From Candidatus Falkowiibacteriota bacterium (GTDB lineage: Bacteria; Patescibacteriota; Patescibacteriia; CAIXNZ01): DNA of 5,913 nucleotides. The notes under the pieces are model-generated. The model had not been told where the DNA came from. It worked only from the letters and a program-made list of their open reading frames with translations, and made no database searches. Positions 4,786 to 5,913 of the stretch are shown here, one piece after another (positions within the stretch are counted from its first letter, which is position 1; each line of letters begins with the position of its first letter). The stretch covers positions 1-5,913 of the forward strand of contig CAIXNZ010000033.1 of the NCBI GenBank assembly GCA_903920975.1, written 5' to 3'. Made by a program: the position numbers and the translations under genes.

Positions 4786-5673
4786 TTAAGTTAGATTACC
4801 ATATTCACTATTATAATACGAACCGTCTGGCAAATCAATAGCAACCCAGTGAGCAGGGACTTGAAAAAATTGCTTAGTGAAAGCTTGTTTTATATTATTG
4901 CAGTGACTATCACGACACCAATTTTGCCCCGAGTGGACGGCTTGAACATTGTCAAACCACACGTCCCCTCTCACGCCGTCAAATTCCATAAATAAAGCAT
5001 AGCCTCTTATCTGGCCAAGCCCTTTTGAAATTGTTACAGTTGCAGACTTCCAGTCAGCAATTAAATCAAACTCAATTTCGCAAATATTTTCAAAAGTCTG
5101 GCCCTGATATAGTGAATAAACAATAGCGTAAAAGCGAGCGGAATATCCACCAGTTACAGCAGTTAAATTACTTTTATAATTTATATTTAAAGTCAAAGGC
5201 AAAGCAAAATCCTCAATAATTCGCACCGCCTCATACATAGTCGCTTTTCCAGTTTTTTTTCTCAAAATAAAATAATCTTGAGGGTGTATTTGTGTAATTA
5301 ATAGCCTACTAGCAGGGGCCTCCGCATGCAGACGACCAACCATACTTTGATATAAAAGTGAGGGCGTGCTTTCACCAATTAAAGAATTTTTTAATCGAAG
5401 GACTTTGTCCTGCACGAAAAATTTAAAAGCAGAAAGGCCAGTTAAAAGTCCGCAAGCTTTCCACAAGTCTTGCGTAGATTTGTCAAAAGTTGCCCAGATT
5501 TCAGAACACAAAGGCAACATACTTTTTTGTGTAAGTCCTTTTTTTTGCTTTCTTGAAGTAAAAGGATTTTTGACTCGTATGGTAGAATATAAAAAGCGGT
5601 CACTTGGCTGTATTGCTTTGCCAAAATAAGTTTCAAGCCCAGCAGGTATATCAACAAATTTTACTTTTGCCAT
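4786..5673 (-). CDS. Probable virion protein: N-terminal module plus carbohydrate-binding-like beta-sandwich
   Basis: First gene of the main operon, 295 aa from the ATG at 5673. Residues 1-90 (MAKVKFVDIPAGLETYFGKA..., EIWATFD at 58-64, TGLSAFKFFVQDK at 78-90) loosely match the layout of the shared module, with aromatic-rich SGxxxF-type ending but without HSD. Residues about 150-250 look like a jelly-roll carbohydrate-binding domain, ending GYALFMEFDGVRGDVWFDNV (224-243), a typical final strand pair. Two cysteines (253 and 258) follow. A longer reading from 5736 adds 21 residues but starts inside a hairpin and spans the promoter, so it was rejected. No signal peptide. The family is uncharacterised as far as I can tell; a baseplate, neck or fibre-attachment role is inferred from position. 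Confidence 0.75.
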   Translation of the reverse strand: MAKVKFVDIPAGLETYFGKAIQPSDRFLYSTIRVKNPFTSRKQKKGLTQKSMLPLCSEIWATFDKSTQDLWKACGLLTGLSAFKFFVQDKVLRLKNSLIGESTPSLLYQSMVGRLHAEAPASRLLITQIHPQDYFILRKKTGKATMYEAVRIIEDFALPLTLNINYKSNLTAVTGGYSARFYAIVYSLYQGQTFENICEIEFDLIADWKSATVTISKGLGQIRGYALFMEFDGVRGDVWFDNVQAVHSGQNWCRDSHCNNIKQAFTKQFFQVPAHWVAIDLPDGSYYNSEYGNLT

Positions 5674-5679
5674 AATTAA

Positions 5680-5708
5680 AGTATACCGCAAAAAGGTGTG
5701 TCTGACTA
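5680..5708 (-). promoter_or_regulatory. Sigma70-type promoter of the main operon, leaderless geometry
   Basis: A -10 box TATACT (5680-5685) lies exactly 6 nt before the ATG at 5673, so the predicted +1 is the start codon itself. A 4/6 match to the -35 consensus, TAGTCA (5703-5708), is 17 bp further upstream. The same spacing recurs at the glycosyltransferase promoter, which supports the call. Confidence 0.55.
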
Positions 5709-5731
5709 CAGCCACGCAATTTTTAATGGAA

Positions 5732-5759
5732 ACCATTTTCCCTAGGTCGGGAAAATGGT
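5732..5759. repeat. 11-bp perfect hairpin upstream of the main promoter
   Basis: ACCATTTTCCC (5732-5742) pairs with GGGAAAATGGT (5749-5759) around a 6-nt loop TAGGTC. On the plus strand it is followed by AGCTTTTT, giving a terminator-like form, but no plus-strand gene ends here. ATGG at 5726-5729 can also pair with the CCAT inside the left arm, so two structures compete. It could be a terminator for read-through from the left, an operator, or a recombination site. Confidence 0.55.
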
Positions 5760-5850
5760 AGCTTTTTCAGATACCCCCCAAAAACAATCCGAAAAATGCA
5801 GGGGAAAAAAAGATAAAATGTGTCGGGGCGGGCGACCTTGCCCGCACCTT

Positions 5851-5870
5851 AAAAAAAGGCCGTCACCTTT
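5851..5870 (-). terminator. Weak terminator-like hairpin at the right flank
   Basis: On the minus strand AAAGG (5870-5866) can pair with CCTTT (5859-5855) around TGACGG, followed by more T (a run of seven in total). The stem is only 5 bp. It would insulate the main operon from transcription entering from the right; uncertain. Confidence 0.3.
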
Positions 5871-5913
5871 CAGAAATGCCCCCACGCACAGCCTAGGAAA
5901 AAATACCACAGAC

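Larger units (their letters stand above)
5709..5913. other. Non-coding, hairpin- and homopolymer-rich flank
   Basis: No supported gene is seen here. Beyond the hairpin at 5732-5759 it holds a run of six C at 5774-5779, A-rich runs, a 6-bp GC hairpin (GCGGGC 5828-5833 with GCCCGC 5840-5845), and a weak minus-strand terminator-like site. The stretch 5820-5913 is more GC-rich than the genes. Three GACCTT/CACCTT copies (5834, 5845, 5864) are present. It may be the boundary of the gene cluster. Confidence 0.5.

Noticed and set aside
3470..5110. LYQGQT hexapeptide shared by the spike and the 295-aa protein
   Set aside because: Different codons and different structural context; most likely coincidence of beta-rich sequence.
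1000..5673. Absence of TGA stop codons (7 TAA, 2 TAG), suggesting TGA recoding as in some Patescibacteria or mycoplasmas
   Set aside because: All genes read through intact in the standard code with no internal TGA, and tryptophan and glycine use TGG and GGN normally. The bias fits low GC and a small sample.
5818..5913. Plus-strand frame opening at ATG 5818 and running off the edge
   Set aside because: Proline/arginine/cysteine-rich translation over a GC hairpin, no convincing leader; coding status cannot be judged from 32 codons.
1..5913. CRISPR array, tRNA, rRNA or insertion sequence
   Set aside because: No regularly spaced repeats of CRISPR length, no cloverleaf-like sequence, and no transposase or paired terminal inverted repeats were seen.

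Overview
The window is a compact, AT-rich stretch in which every convincing gene lies on the minus strand. It looks like the distal end of a phage or prophage structural region, the host-recognition or tail-fibre part. Evidence: a beta-helix tailspike-like protein, a 49-residue coiled-coil protein with a trimerisation motif, and four small proteins that share a short N-terminal module (three carry HSDxxxGKF and all end the module with an aromatic-rich block). No capsid, terminase, tail-tape or replication gene is present, so the phage assignment is inferred from this adhesin/tailspike set. The host is not identifiable. All reading frames fit the standard bacterial code, stop codons are TAA (7) or TAG (2), and no gene has a clear Shine-Dalgarno site. 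A low-GC bacterium, perhaps of the Patescibacteria/CPR type, is a guess only.

Layout, in transcription order (right to left). 5674-5913 is non-coding and rich in hairpins and homopolymers, and holds a promoter. The operon then runs: 295-aa module plus beta-sandwich protein (4786-5673); 49-aa coiled-coil protein (4628-4777); 587-aa beta-helix tailspike (2854-4617); 143-aa single-HKD phospholipase D-like protein (2418-2849); and two small module proteins of 121 and 124 aa (2065-2430, 1646-2020). It closes with an intrinsic terminator at 1604-1628. A second unit is a GT-A-like glycosyltransferase (1000-1575) with its own extended -10 promoter. A third unit, also with an extended -10 promoter, has a 43-aa membrane protein (810-941) and a 240-aa fusion of the shared module to a DUF1566/C-type-lectin-like domain (79-801), closed by a strong bidirectional hairpin terminator at 47-75.

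Most striking features. (1) The last 40 codons of the 240-aa protein switch abruptly to C-ending codons at exactly the surface-loop positions that vary in DUF1566-type targets of diversity-generating retroelements, and a hairpin follows the stop codon; no template repeat or reverse transcriptase is in the window. (2) A paralogous anchor module is fused to or paired with different C-termini. (3) All three predicted promoters place the -10 box 6-7 nt from the ATG, implying leaderless transcripts. (4) A PLD-like nuclease fold and a glycosyltransferase sit inside the adhesin cluster. Together these suggest a swappable virion adhesin set plus enzymes acting on host surface or nucleic acid, but roles are inferred from fold and context only.
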